This document shows positions 7,868 through 16,288 of a stretch of 64,000 nt of DNA, piece by piece; the first letter of the stretch is position 1; each line of letters starts with the position of its first letter. The translations under genes and the position numbers were made by a program. Source of the DNA: CAYJBH01 sp964370825 (GTDB taxonomy: Bacteria > Bacillota > Clostridia > Oscillospirales > Ruminococcaceae); the NCBI GenBank assembly GCA_964370825.1, contig CAYJKY010000010.1, positions 20,321-84,320 on the forward strand, given 5' to 3'. The notes beneath the pieces were generated by a model. The model made no database searches and was not told the DNA's origin. It saw only the letters and a program-made list of their open reading frames with translations.

Positions 7868-9915
7868 TGAACGTTAAGGTTCTAAAAGGTGTAGGGGAAA
7901 AAAGTTTTGCAAAACTTCAAAAACTCGGAATTAGTACGGTTGAAGATCTTTTGCACCACTACCCCAGAGGCTATATCGATTATACCTGCATCACACCACT
8001 CCGAAATGCTGAGTCTAACACAAACCTTGTACTCTGCCTTACCATATTAAAAAAACACCCGCCACGCAGAATTGCCGGCGGGCGTACCCTTTTTAAGATT
8101 GACACTGCCGAATTTTCTGGAGAAGACGATTGTTCAGGCGATGTTGAGATTATATATTTTAACAATCGTTTCGCCTACGATTCATTACAGGAGGGCGAAG
8201 AATATCTCTTTCACGGGAGAATTACCCAAAACGGATTCATTCAAAAGTCCATGATTTCCCCGATATATATATCACCTTCAAAGGCTTTGCCTATATCCCC
8301 TATCTACCCGTTAACATCGGGAATAACCTCCAAGTACCTTTCCAAACTAATTAAATCCGCTATAGCCGGATATTCCAAAGTTTTCATTAAAGAATTTTTG
8401 CCGGAAAATATTATAAACCGCTATAGCTTAATAGGTAGGAACGATGCTGTTGTTGGAGTACACTGTCCCAAAGTAATGACCGATGTGGCAGATGCAAAGC
8501 AACGCCTGATTTTTGATGAACTTCTGTGTCTACAGCTCGGACTTTCCAGGCTTAAAGATGAGGAGCGACGGATAAGTTGTGCCCCTATGGGTGATGTTGA
8601 CCTAAATCCTTTTTTTAATCTACTACCTTTTAAGCCGACGAATGCGCAACACAGGGCGGTAAAGGATATAACCGATGACCTGCAAAAATCCACACCACAA
8701 AATAGGCTTTTACAGGGTGATGTAGGTAGTGGTAAGACCGTTGTTGCCGCCGCCGCTGCATACTTCGCAGCACAAAACGGATATAAAACTGCACTGATGG
8801 CACCTACCGAGTTACTTTGTAATCAGCATTATAAAACACTTTCGAACCTGTTAAATGATACCGGCATAGACGTTTTGTTGCTTAGCGGTTCGATTAAGGG
8901 TAGAGACCGAAAGGTATTACTCGCAAGACTTAAGGAGGAAAAGCCCTGTGTTTTAGTAGCAACTTCAGCCGTCTTGTCAGAGCCGGTAGAGTTTGATAAA
9001 CTTGGGCTTTGTATCGTGGACGAACAGCATCGATTTGGTGTAAAACAGCGCTCACGCTTATTTACCAAGGCGGACAATCCACATGTGCTCGTAATGAGTG
9101 CCACACCCATCCCCCGAACACTTGCACTGTTAATCTACGGAGATCTTGATATCTCGGTACTGGACGAGCTCCCCAAGGGCAGAATAGCAATAAAAACAAG
9201 GATGACCGATAGCTCAAAAAGGGGTAGAATGTTCGGGTTTTTAGATGATGAAATAAAAAAAGGAAGACAGATATACATTGTCTGCCCGGTAATTGATGAG
9301 AATGAGGAAGGATTGCAGGATGTCGAGAGCTATTACCGAGATATTGCCTCGGTGTTATTGCCGTCAAGAAGGATAGGACTGTTACACGGAAAGCAGTCTG
9401 CCGCACTAAAGTCGGATGTTATGAAGAGTTTTGCGCAGGGCGAGATTGATGTTCTTTGTACTACAACGGTAGTAGAGGTAGGCGTAGATGTTCCAAATGC
9501 TACCGTCATGGTTATTGAAAATGCCGAACAATTCGGACTCGCAACATTACATCAGCTCAGAGGGAGGGTCGGACGAGGAAGTGAGGAAAGTTGGTGCTTT
9601 CTTGTTAGCGACAGCAAATCCGATAAGACATTAGAACGGCTGCATAGGGTTGTGGAAACTACAGACGGATATCAACTGGCAAAGTATGACCTCGAAACAC
9701 GAGGCCCCGGAAATTTCTTTGGAAGTCAACAACATGGACTCCCTCCTCTGACGGTGGCAAGCCTTGCCGAGGACGTGAGTATTCTCGAAAAAAGTACCGA
9801 TGCGGCTAACAGAATTTTAGCAACTGATCCCGAATTAAAAACATCAGAGTTCTCAGCACTGGCTGATGAGGTTGCGAAAATGTATACAAAATTTGGTGAT
9901 TCTACAAAAAATTAA
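7867..9915 (+). CDS. recG: ATP-dependent DNA helicase RecG
   Basis: A 682-residue superfamily 2 helicase of standard length. The N-terminal wedge/OB region begins with LKGVGEKSFAKLQKLGI and includes the HHYPRGYIDY motif. The motor has Walker A GDVGSGKT near 282-289, the Walker B variant DEQH near 384-387, SATPIPRTLA, and the C-terminal QLRGRVGRG motif. RecG remodels stalled replication forks and branch-migrates Holliday junctions. It is translationally coupled to fakA through a TAATG overlap. No terminator with a T-run is obvious after it. Confidence 0.97.
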   Translation: MNVKVLKGVGEKSFAKLQKLGISTVEDLLHHYPRGYIDYTCITPLRNAESNTNLVLCLTILKKHPPRRIAGGRTLFKIDTAEFSGEDDCSGDVEIIYFNNRFAYDSLQEGEEYLFHGRITQNGFIQKSMISPIYISPSKALPISPIYPLTSGITSKYLSKLIKSAIAGYSKVFIKEFLPENIINRYSLIGRNDAVVGVHCPKVMTDVADAKQRLIFDELLCLQLGLSRLKDEERRISCAPMGDVDLNPFFNLLPFKPTNAQHRAVKDITDDLQKSTPQNRLLQGDVGSGKTVVAAAAAYFAAQNGYKTALMAPTELLCNQHYKTLSNLLNDTGIDVLLLSGSIKGRDRKVLLARLKEEKPCVLVATSAVLSEPVEFDKLGLCIVDEQHRFGVKQRSRLFTKADNPHVLVMSATPIPRTLALLIYGDLDISVLDELPKGRIAIKTRMTDSSKRGRMFGFLDDEIKKGRQIYIVCPVIDENEEGLQDVESYYRDIASVLLPSRRIGLLHGKQSAALKSDVMKSFAQGEIDVLCTTTVVEVGVDVPNATVMVIENAEQFGLATLHQLRGRVGRGSEESWCFLVSDSKSDKTLERLHRVVETTDGYQLAKYDLETRGPGNFFGSQQHGLPPLTVASLAEDVSILEKSTDAANRILATDPELKTSEFSALADEVAKMYTKFGDSTKN

Positions 9916-9957
9916 TAAATCTACAATAAAACCCTCATAGTGAATATCTCACCTATA

Positions 9958-9986
9958 TTGACAAAAAATACTATATGTGGTAGAAT
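9958..9986 (+). promoter_or_regulatory. Sigma-A type promoter of the DUF3048-aroQ operon
   Basis: TTGACA at 9958-9963, a 17-bp spacer and TAGAAT at 9981-9986, 33 bp before the TTG start of the first DUF3048 gene. A short frame from ATG at 9990 (10 codons) ends in a TGA that overlaps this TTG (TTGA), which might couple initiation; that part is inference. Confidence 0.75.
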
Positions 9987-10018
9987 ATTATGAGTGATAT
10001 CAATTTTATGGATTCAAT

Positions 10019-11176
10019 TTGAAGAGAAGATTTTTCGCTATAATAGCGGCGGTTTTATCTGTTGCAATGGTTTTATCCGCTTGTTCGCAACAGCCGGGTA
10101 GCGTTAGCGTGTTATCAACTCCATCGACTTCATCCACTCCCGACAGCTCCGAGCCGATAACGTCTGAGCCGTCATCCTCGCAAGTTACCTCAACCCCGGA
10201 GGAGGACGTCACTTCACTGATTAATCCCTATAACGGAATGTATGTGGATGAAAAGTTTGATGAGACTATGCGACCGATTGCGATAATGGTTAACAACATA
10301 AAACAATCTCTTCCGCAAAAAGGGCTTACCGAGGCCGACATTGTTTATGAAGTCGTAACCGAAGGTGGTATCACAAGATTGATGGCAATCTATTCGGATG
10401 GATTTAATCTTCCAACAATAGGTCCGGTTCGCAGTGCGAGGGATCAGCACATACAGCTAATGCTTCCTTACCAACCGTTGTATCTACACATTGGAGCCAG
10501 TTCACCGGCTGAAGATATGCTTGAACTTTATCAGTACGCAAATCGTGGTATAGATGGGTACGTTTTCTCAGACTCGATCTGGTATGATGAGGAGCGAGCC
10601 GAAATTTTATCACAAACATATACTAACGTTGATGAACACTGTTGGTTCACCGACGGTGAATCATTGAAAGGAGTGGTTGATGAATTTAAATTCGATGCAA
10701 ACTTATTAGAGCAACCTGACCCTATTTTCAACTTTCTTCCACCGGAGGAGGAGCGAACGCCTGAAATACCGGTCGACAGCTTTAATGTAAAATTTAGCGA
10801 CTATTCAACATCAAGTTTCGAATATAATTCTGAGCTGGGAAAATATGAAAAGTCAATCTACGGCGAGCCTCAGATTGATGCGAACAATGGCGAACAACTT
10901 TCATACAAAAATGTTATCGTTTTATTTACATCCATAACAACCTATCCCGATGGAATACTTGCTGACGTAGGTTATGACTTTGGAGGGATAGGATACTATT
11001 TTTCTAACGGAGGTTATGAGCGTATACGATGGTTAAAAGGGGCACCTGAACAACCATTGCAGATTGTAAGCAGTGATGGTAGAGAAATACCGGTATCAAT
11101 CAATCCTGGCAACAGCTATGTAGCCGTCGTAGATCTTTCCCATTTCCCAACCTTTGCAGAGTTTGAAAAGTCATAG
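10019..11176 (+). CDS. DUF3048 domain-containing lipoprotein (YerB-like), paralog 1
   Basis: A 385-residue protein with a lipoprotein signal: KRR, a hydrophobic stretch, and the lipobox VLSAC near residue 22. A Ser/Thr/Pro-rich linker follows. The DUF3048 domain starts at YNGMYVDEKFDETMRPIAIM and contains the family hallmarks MVNN, EGGITRLMA and GPVRSARDQH; a C-terminal DUF3048_C part contains GGIGYYFSNGGYERIRW. The Bacillus relative is YerB, a lipoprotein of unclear function. The start is TTG; no other in-frame start gives the signal peptide, and the promoter lies just upstream. It is the first of three related genes in a row. Confidence 0.88.
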   Translation: MKRRFFAIIAAVLSVAMVLSACSQQPGSVSVLSTPSTSSTPDSSEPITSEPSSSQVTSTPEEDVTSLINPYNGMYVDEKFDETMRPIAIMVNNIKQSLPQKGLTEADIVYEVVTEGGITRLMAIYSDGFNLPTIGPVRSARDQHIQLMLPYQPLYLHIGASSPAEDMLELYQYANRGIDGYVFSDSIWYDEERAEILSQTYTNVDEHCWFTDGESLKGVVDEFKFDANLLEQPDPIFNFLPPEEERTPEIPVDSFNVKFSDYSTSSFEYNSELGKYEKSIYGEPQIDANNGEQLSYKNVIVLFTSITTYPDGILADVGYDFGGIGYYFSNGGYERIRWLKGAPEQPLQIVSSDGREIPVSINPGNSYVAVVDLSHFPTFAEFEKS

Positions 11177-11213
11177 TCAAAGTTTATATAGATAACTATA
11201 GAGGAGAATTTTA

Positions 11214-12413
11214 ATGAAGAAGATACTTTTAATCATACTTAGCATGTTTATATTGGCAACAAGCCTTGCGGCATGTAGTGAAGCTCCTGCCTCGGAGGTA
11301 ACCGATCCGGCCTCTGTTTCACAATCACAGAGTGAGGAGCCGGAACCGGAACCCGAGCCAGAGCCAGAACCTGAGCCAGAACCCGAGCCATACTATCCCA
11401 GCCCTCTTACAGGTGAGGAAAAAGATGCGGACTATCCGATAGACCAGCGTGTTGTTGCAGTTATGGTTAACAACCGTGTAGATGGACTGCCACACTCCGG
11501 TGTAAGTGAAGCTTCGGTATGTTACGAGATGGTTACAGAGGGTGGTATCACCCGTTATATGTTGGTATATGACGATTACACAACAATTCCGGAAATCGGT
11601 CCGGTACGTTCGGCACGCCATGGACATGTTCAGTTTATGTTGCCGCTCAATGCCATATATGTTCATGATGGCGGAAGTACTCCTGCCATGGAGATGCTCA
11701 GTGTTTATGACTGGTCAAATGGCGATGTAAATCCCGGCGGTGCAACCTATCGTCGCAGTCGCCCAGGTTATTCATATGACGAAACCGAATATACCAATGC
11801 CGAGTTATTAACCGCCGAGTTAGAAAAAGACACTTATAATACAGTAGGCGCACCACCTGCACCTATTACCCTGCATGGCTTTGTGAACTACAACGAAGCT
11901 CCGGTTCTTCCAACCGATGGTAGTGCACTTCAGATATCCTGGAAATTCTCAGCTTCCTATGATGGATACTTTGAATATAATGCGACTACAAATGAGTATG
12001 AAAAGAGCCAGTTTGGTCAAAAACTTATCGACGAAAACAATGGTGAAGCATTCGCCTATGAAAACCTTTTATTGCTATACACAGTAATTGAACCACATGG
12101 TGACGGTTCCAGCCCAATTGTTGAGATTGATCTTGACAGTGGTGGTGTAGGATACTACTTCTATGGTGGTCAGTATCAGGAAATCAGATGGATGAAAAGA
12201 GGAGCGTCTGCTCCCTTAGAAATCTATACAGCCGATGGTGATATGGGTGTTCCACTTAATGTAGGAAAGACATATATCGCTGTTATCGGTCTTGACCAAC
12301 ATGACTCCTTCCAGATAAGCGGAGCTGATGGCACTAATACCCTTGATGCAAATACCAACGCAGATGCAGATGCCGCAGCAAATGAAACGGATGCGGATGA
12401 AGTTACTGAGTAA
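11214..12413 (+). CDS. DUF3048 domain-containing lipoprotein (YerB-like), paralog 2
   Basis: A 399-residue lipoprotein with lipobox SLAAC near residue 22. A run of about ten Pro-Glu repeats (residues about 42-60) forms a stiff acidic linker between the lipid anchor and the domain. The DUF3048 hallmarks are intact: VMVNN, EGGITRYML and GPVRSARHGH, then GGVGYYFYGGQYQEIRW in the C-terminal part. The extreme C-terminus is low-complexity (Asn/Ala/Asp). GAGGAGAATTTTA precedes the ATG. It lies 37 bp after paralog 1 and its stop is 1 bp from the start of paralog 3, so all three are probably cotranscribed. Confidence 0.9.
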   Translation: MKKILLIILSMFILATSLAACSEAPASEVTDPASVSQSQSEEPEPEPEPEPEPEPEPEPYYPSPLTGEEKDADYPIDQRVVAVMVNNRVDGLPHSGVSEASVCYEMVTEGGITRYMLVYDDYTTIPEIGPVRSARHGHVQFMLPLNAIYVHDGGSTPAMEMLSVYDWSNGDVNPGGATYRRSRPGYSYDETEYTNAELLTAELEKDTYNTVGAPPAPITLHGFVNYNEAPVLPTDGSALQISWKFSASYDGYFEYNATTNEYEKSQFGQKLIDENNGEAFAYENLLLLYTVIEPHGDGSSPIVEIDLDSGGVGYYFYGGQYQEIRWMKRGASAPLEIYTADGDMGVPLNVGKTYIAVIGLDQHDSFQISGADGTNTLDANTNADADAAANETDADEVTE

Positions 12414-12414
12414 T

Positions 12415-13509
12415 ATGAAAAATAACAGACACAGCATTAAATTAAAAGTGGTATTGCTTTCTGCGATGCTGTGTCTCGTTGTGTCCTGTAGTTCCAAGGA
12501 TGATAGCGGTTTGGTATCATCCTCAACTGCTATTCCGCAGGTGGTTGCCTCGGCGTCTCTTTCCACACCGGAAATAGAGCAACACGAGATAAATCCCCTA
12601 ACCGGTTTAGCTCCTATAACAGGCCAACAGGAGGGCACTCGACCCATAGCAATCATGGTTGGTAATATTCAAAAATCAATGCCGCAGGCAGGCATTGCAT
12701 CTGCAGACGTAATCTATGAAACAGAAATCGAGGCAGGACTAACTGCAATGATGGCATTATACTCTGACCCCGCTGCAATAATAGCCGCAGGGCCGGTGAC
12801 CTTGTTGCGCTACCAATTTGCCGAACTTGCCATGGCACAAAACGCAATACTAGTTCACATCGATTCCAACAGCTATGCCAACGATTTGTTAAATTATTTC
12901 GGATATCAAAACATCGACGGGATGTATACCGGCACCACCACATTCAACCTTGACCTGCCTCGTTCACGTGAAAACGGCAACGAGAACAGCTGGTACACAA
13001 GTAGCACCTTAATTTCTACCGGAATTGCAAATAATGCTATCTCTCCGATAGGAGGTTATAATCCAATATTCAACTTTGCGTTGGAAGGTGAGAGTGTAAA
13101 TGATGACTTTGCGGGTGTGGCCTCATCTTCGGTTAATTTTTCCTTTTCGACGGTAACCTCAGCAGAGTTTAAATATAATTCTACTAATATGCAGTATGAT
13201 AAATACTATGCCGGCACTCAGCAGATGGACGACATTGCGCAGACTCAACTCAGCTTTGACAACCTTGTTATTTTGTTTTGTGATACTGCTCTACAACCTG
13301 ATAATCTAACCACAAGTTTTGTGCTAACTCAGGGTGAAGGTGTGTATATAAACGGCGGTAAATCTCGCGAGATTAAATGGCAGAAGGGTGCTCCGGATGA
13401 CCAACTTAGGTTAATGGATGAAAATAATGAAGATATATTAATCCACACCGGAAAAACCTATATAGCTTTTGTATCTAACACTCAAATAGAAAGCTTGGTG
13501 ATTGCATAA
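12415..13509 (+). CDS. DUF3048 domain-containing lipoprotein, diverged paralog 3
   Basis: A 364-residue lipoprotein (lipobox LVVSC near residue 24) with the same overall layout as the two genes before it: NPLTGLAPI, RPIAIMVGNIQKSMPQAG, and a C-terminal GEGVYINGGKSREIKWQKGAP. Several residues shared by paralogs 1 and 2 have changed: MVNN reads MVGN, EGGITR reads EAGLTA, and GPVRSAR reads GPVTLLR. It may have lost or altered the function of the family. The ATG at 12415, 1 bp after the previous stop, was chosen because it starts a clean lipoprotein signal; the open frame reaches further back into the preceding gene. aroQ begins 2 bp after its stop. Confidence 0.85.
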   Translation: MKNNRHSIKLKVVLLSAMLCLVVSCSSKDDSGLVSSSTAIPQVVASASLSTPEIEQHEINPLTGLAPITGQQEGTRPIAIMVGNIQKSMPQAGIASADVIYETEIEAGLTAMMALYSDPAAIIAAGPVTLLRYQFAELAMAQNAILVHIDSNSYANDLLNYFGYQNIDGMYTGTTTFNLDLPRSRENGNENSWYTSSTLISTGIANNAISPIGGYNPIFNFALEGESVNDDFAGVASSSVNFSFSTVTSAEFKYNSTNMQYDKYYAGTQQMDDIAQTQLSFDNLVILFCDTALQPDNLTTSFVLTQGEGVYINGGKSREIKWQKGAPDDQLRLMDENNEDILIHTGKTYIAFVSNTQIESLVIA

Positions 13510-13511
13510 AA

Positions 13512-13946
13512 ATGAAGAATATTTTAGTTGTAAATGGTCCTAATCTCAGAAAACTCGGCAGTCGAGAACCCGGAATATATGGAGCCGAGACATTAGAAGA
13601 TGTATATAAAAAAATTGAAAAAGAGGCCGCCGCCTTATCGGCAACGGTCTCATTTTTTGTAAGCGATGATGAGGGTGCTCTTTGCAGTGTGGTTAATGAC
13701 GCCCCTTCGAAAGGTTTTGATAGTATTATTATCAATCCTGCCGCATATACTCACAGCTCGGTGGCTCTTCGTGATGCAATCAAAGCCTCAGGGCTTCCCA
13801 CCATAGAGGTGCATATTTCCAACGTTTACACCCGTGAGGAGTTTCGTAAAAAATCGTTGACCGCACCCGCATGTCTTGGCCAGATAACCGGACTCGGTAC
13901 GGATGGATATCTTCTCGCTCTATACAAGCTTTGTAAATTCGGATAA
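13512..13946 (+). CDS. aroQ: Type II 3-dehydroquinate dehydratase
   Basis: A 144-residue protein of the usual type II size. It has NGPNLRKLGSREPGIYG (8-24), which holds the catalytic Tyr and the Arg of the flexible lid, NPAAYTHSSVALRD with the catalytic His, and EVHISNVYTREEF. It removes water from 3-dehydroquinate, the third step of the shikimate pathway, and fills the one step missing from the aro operon on the other strand. It is cotranscribed with the DUF3048 genes. Its last 27 bp overlap, tail to tail, the end of aroEK. Confidence 0.95.
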   Translation: MKNILVVNGPNLRKLGSREPGIYGAETLEDVYKKIEKEAAALSATVSFFVSDDEGALCSVVNDAPSKGFDSIIINPAAYTHSSVALRDAIKASGLPTIEVHISNVYTREEFRKKSLTAPACLGQITGLGTDGYLLALYKLCKFG

Positions 13947-15206
13947 GTTCAGGATTTTTTTGTTTCCTTTATCATTAAATATATCTATTATCTCATCGCA
14001 ACACTGCTGCGGTGAGATGTTTTTTATATTATGATCTGAACACTCATCGTACAGGGGCTTGCGGCGAGAATATATTGCCTCTACGCCATCCCTTAGTGAT
14101 ACAGGACGACCGTTACTTATCAGCTTTTCAAGCGGTCTTGTCAAACAAAATACCATTCCGGTACGCCGCATCCTTTCACGGTTGTCTTTACTTTCCACTA
14201 CTCCACCACCGGTCACTATAACATAGCCGTTGTTGTTACAAGCATCATTAAGAACCTCGGTTTCTATACTGCGAAAATGCGCTTCACCGTACCTAGAAAA
14301 AATATCCGGTATCGACATGGATGTTTTTTCTTCTATAGCAGTGTCTGTATCGAGAAATCTCATGCCGTATTTTTGGGATATGAGATTGCCTACCGTACTT
14401 TTTCCACTTCCCGGCATTCCAATAATTATAATATTATTACCCTCTTTTCGATACTTTGTATAACCTAATTCAAAATCAGAATAATCAATTTTTTTATCAA
14501 AAAAAAGTGCATCACCTGCAACAGCCTGTGCAAAGAGCATCGCGTCTCCCCCTGCAGTCTTAATTCCAAGGCGTTGCGCTCGATTCATTAGCTCGGTTCG
14601 ATATGGATTTGCAATCAAATCGACCACAGCATCAAGTTTTGGGAAAATCTTCGGGTCAACAGGCATGTCGTTGTTGCGCCCATAAAGTCCTACCGGTGTC
14701 GAGTTCACAAGTATTTCGGTATCTGTAAGCTCTGCAATATTCTCATAGTTATACTCTCCACTACGAGATACCGTGATAACCCTTTTTGCTCCAAGTAGTT
14801 TTAATGCCTCAACCGCTGTGCCCCCCGCACCGCCACTGCCGAGCACCACACAGGATTTGCCGGAAATAGCAACCTCATAATATTTAAGCATGGCGATAAA
14901 ACCTATAAAATCGGTGTTATATCCATACAACTTCCCGTTCCTATTTAATACAGTGTTTACGCTATTACATAACCGTGCTATACTCGATATGCTCTCACAG
15001 TATTTAATAACATCTTTTTTGTAGGGTATCGTCACGTTTATCGCATCAAATTCAGCCTTTGCAAAGAAATCATCCAACTCCTCTGACTTTAGCTCGTGCA
15101 GGCCGTAATATGGATTACCAAGAATATTGTGTATTATCGGTGAGTGACTGTGGGTGAGTTTATCCCCTATAAGTCCTACCGATATTCTGTTAGGATATTC
15201 ACTCAT
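13920..15206 (-). CDS. Bifunctional shikimate dehydrogenase/shikimate kinase (AroE-AroK fusion)
   Basis: A 428-residue fusion. Residues 1 to about 252 are shikimate dehydrogenase: the substrate motif SHS at 20-22, the catalytic Lys in IPYKK (Lys63), Asp99 in NTDF, and the NADP loop GSGGAGG at 123-129. After a short linker, residues about 257-428 are shikimate kinase: Walker A GMPGSGKST at 263-271, the shikimate-binding Asp in FLDTD (284-288), GGG at 334-336 and the lid segment with RPLEKL. The product would reduce dehydroshikimate and phosphorylate the shikimate formed. There is no frameshift or internal ribosome site at the junction. The start overlaps aroC by 4 bp (ATGA). It is the last gene of the operon. 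Confidence 0.93.
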   Translation of the reverse strand: MSEYPNRISVGLIGDKLTHSHSPIIHNILGNPYYGLHELKSEELDDFFAKAEFDAINVTIPYKKDVIKYCESISSIARLCNSVNTVLNRNGKLYGYNTDFIGFIAMLKYYEVAISGKSCVVLGSGGAGGTAVEALKLLGAKRVITVSRSGEYNYENIAELTDTEILVNSTPVGLYGRNNDMPVDPKIFPKLDAVVDLIANPYRTELMNRAQRLGIKTAGGDAMLFAQAVAGDALFFDKKIDYSDFELGYTKYRKEGNNIIIIGMPGSGKSTVGNLISQKYGMRFLDTDTAIEEKTSMSIPDIFSRYGEAHFRSIETEVLNDACNNNGYVIVTGGGVVESKDNRERMRRTGMVFCLTRPLEKLISNGRPVSLRDGVEAIYSRRKPLYDECSDHNIKNISPQQCCDEIIDIFNDKGNKKILNLSEFTKLV

Positions 15207-16288
15207 AGCTCACCTTTTGAGGCGAGGAGTAAATCAAGTATAACAACAGCGGCGGCGGCCTCTACAACCGGAACTGCACGCAGTGCAATAAAAGGGTCAT
15301 GTCTGCCACGAATTGATAGCGCCTCCTGTTTTCCTGTTTTCATATTTAATGTAACCTGTCCCTTCGATATTGAAGCAGTAGGTTTAAATCCCACCCTAAA
15401 AATTAACGGTGCGCCGGTGGTTATTCCACCTAAAACACCGCCTGCGTTGTTTGTTTTTGGCACAGGGTTGCCGTCGATAAGTTCGTATGCATCGTTATGC
15501 TCGCTACCCTTCATTGAACAGGCACTAAATCCGGCACCAAACTCAACACCTCGAACCGCCGGAACTCCGAACAATACCTTTGCAAGTGCACTCTCTACAC
15601 CGTCAAACATCGGATTTCCGATTCCTGCCGGAAGTCCGATTACTGCGCATTCCACCGCACCGCCTACCGAGTCCCCCTCGTTATGCGCTGACTGAATTAT
15701 GTGACCCATTCCCTCTGCCTTGCTGTCATCGATTGTCGGAAAAGGCTTTGACGTGAGACTATTCAACAGTTTGGCATCCACCAAATTCGGATCGAATCTT
15801 TTATCCTGCAATCCCCCACAATCCGAAATGTGTGCCGCTACCATTATCCCCTTTCGTGCGAGAAGTTGAAGGGCTACCGCCCCGGCAAAACACAGCGGAA
15901 GTGTCAATCTTCCGGAGAAATGTCCACCGCCTGTGGGGTCAGGATTGCGGTAGCGTTGCCTTGCTGTCAGGTCGGCATGGGATGGTCTCGGGGTATCCCA
16001 AAGCTCGTTATATGCAGATGGATTAATGTTTGAATTTTTAAAAATAGCGGCAAGCGGAGCACCACAAGTAGCACCGTTAACAAGTCCTGACAGTATTTCG
16101 GCGGTATCCGCCTCCTTTCGGGGAGTAGAATGTTTTTTCCCACCCTGTCTACGCTTTAAAAAAACATCTACCTGGTCAAGGTCTATAGCCTCACCTGACG
16201 GTAAACCGTCAATTACCACACCGAGTCCGTTCGAGTGGGACTGACCGAAGATTTGAATATTGATAATATCGCCAAAGTTAGAGGACAT
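15203..16288 (-). CDS. aroC: Chorismate synthase
   Basis: A 361-residue protein of typical length with family signatures: GQSHSNGLGVVIDGLPSG near the N-terminus, RRQGGKKHSTPRKEAD, GTTGAP-like segments near GGVLGGITTGAP, and SIRGRHDPFIALRAVPVVEA near the C-terminus. It converts EPSP into chorismate with reduced FMN as cofactor and is cytoplasmic. GGAGGTGTAGTAG lies before the ATG. The start overlaps the end of aroA by 11 bp, and the stop overlaps aroEK by 4 bp, so translation is probably coupled along the operon. Confidence 0.96.
   Translation of the reverse strand: MSSNFGDIINIQIFGQSHSNGLGVVIDGLPSGEAIDLDQVDVFLKRRQGGKKHSTPRKEADTAEILSGLVNGATCGAPLAAIFKNSNINPSAYNELWDTPRPSHADLTARQRYRNPDPTGGGHFSGRLTLPLCFAGAVALQLLARKGIMVAAHISDCGGLQDKRFDPNLVDAKLLNSLTSKPFPTIDDSKAEGMGHIIQSAHNEGDSVGGAVECAVIGLPAGIGNPMFDGVESALAKVLFGVPAVRGVEFGAGFSACSMKGSEHNDAYELIDGNPVPKTNNAGGVLGGITTGAPLIFRVGFKPTASISKGQVTLNMKTGKQEALSIRGRHDPFIALRAVPVVEAAAAVVILDLLLASKGEL

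Noticed and set aside
11340..11395. Short direct repeat array that could suggest a CRISPR or satellite
   Set aside because: It is the Pro-Glu repeat coding sequence in the second DUF3048 gene, in frame, and has no spacers.
15144..15695. 183-codon open frame on the + strand
   Set aside because: It lies opposite aroC and aroEK, which are well-supported genes.
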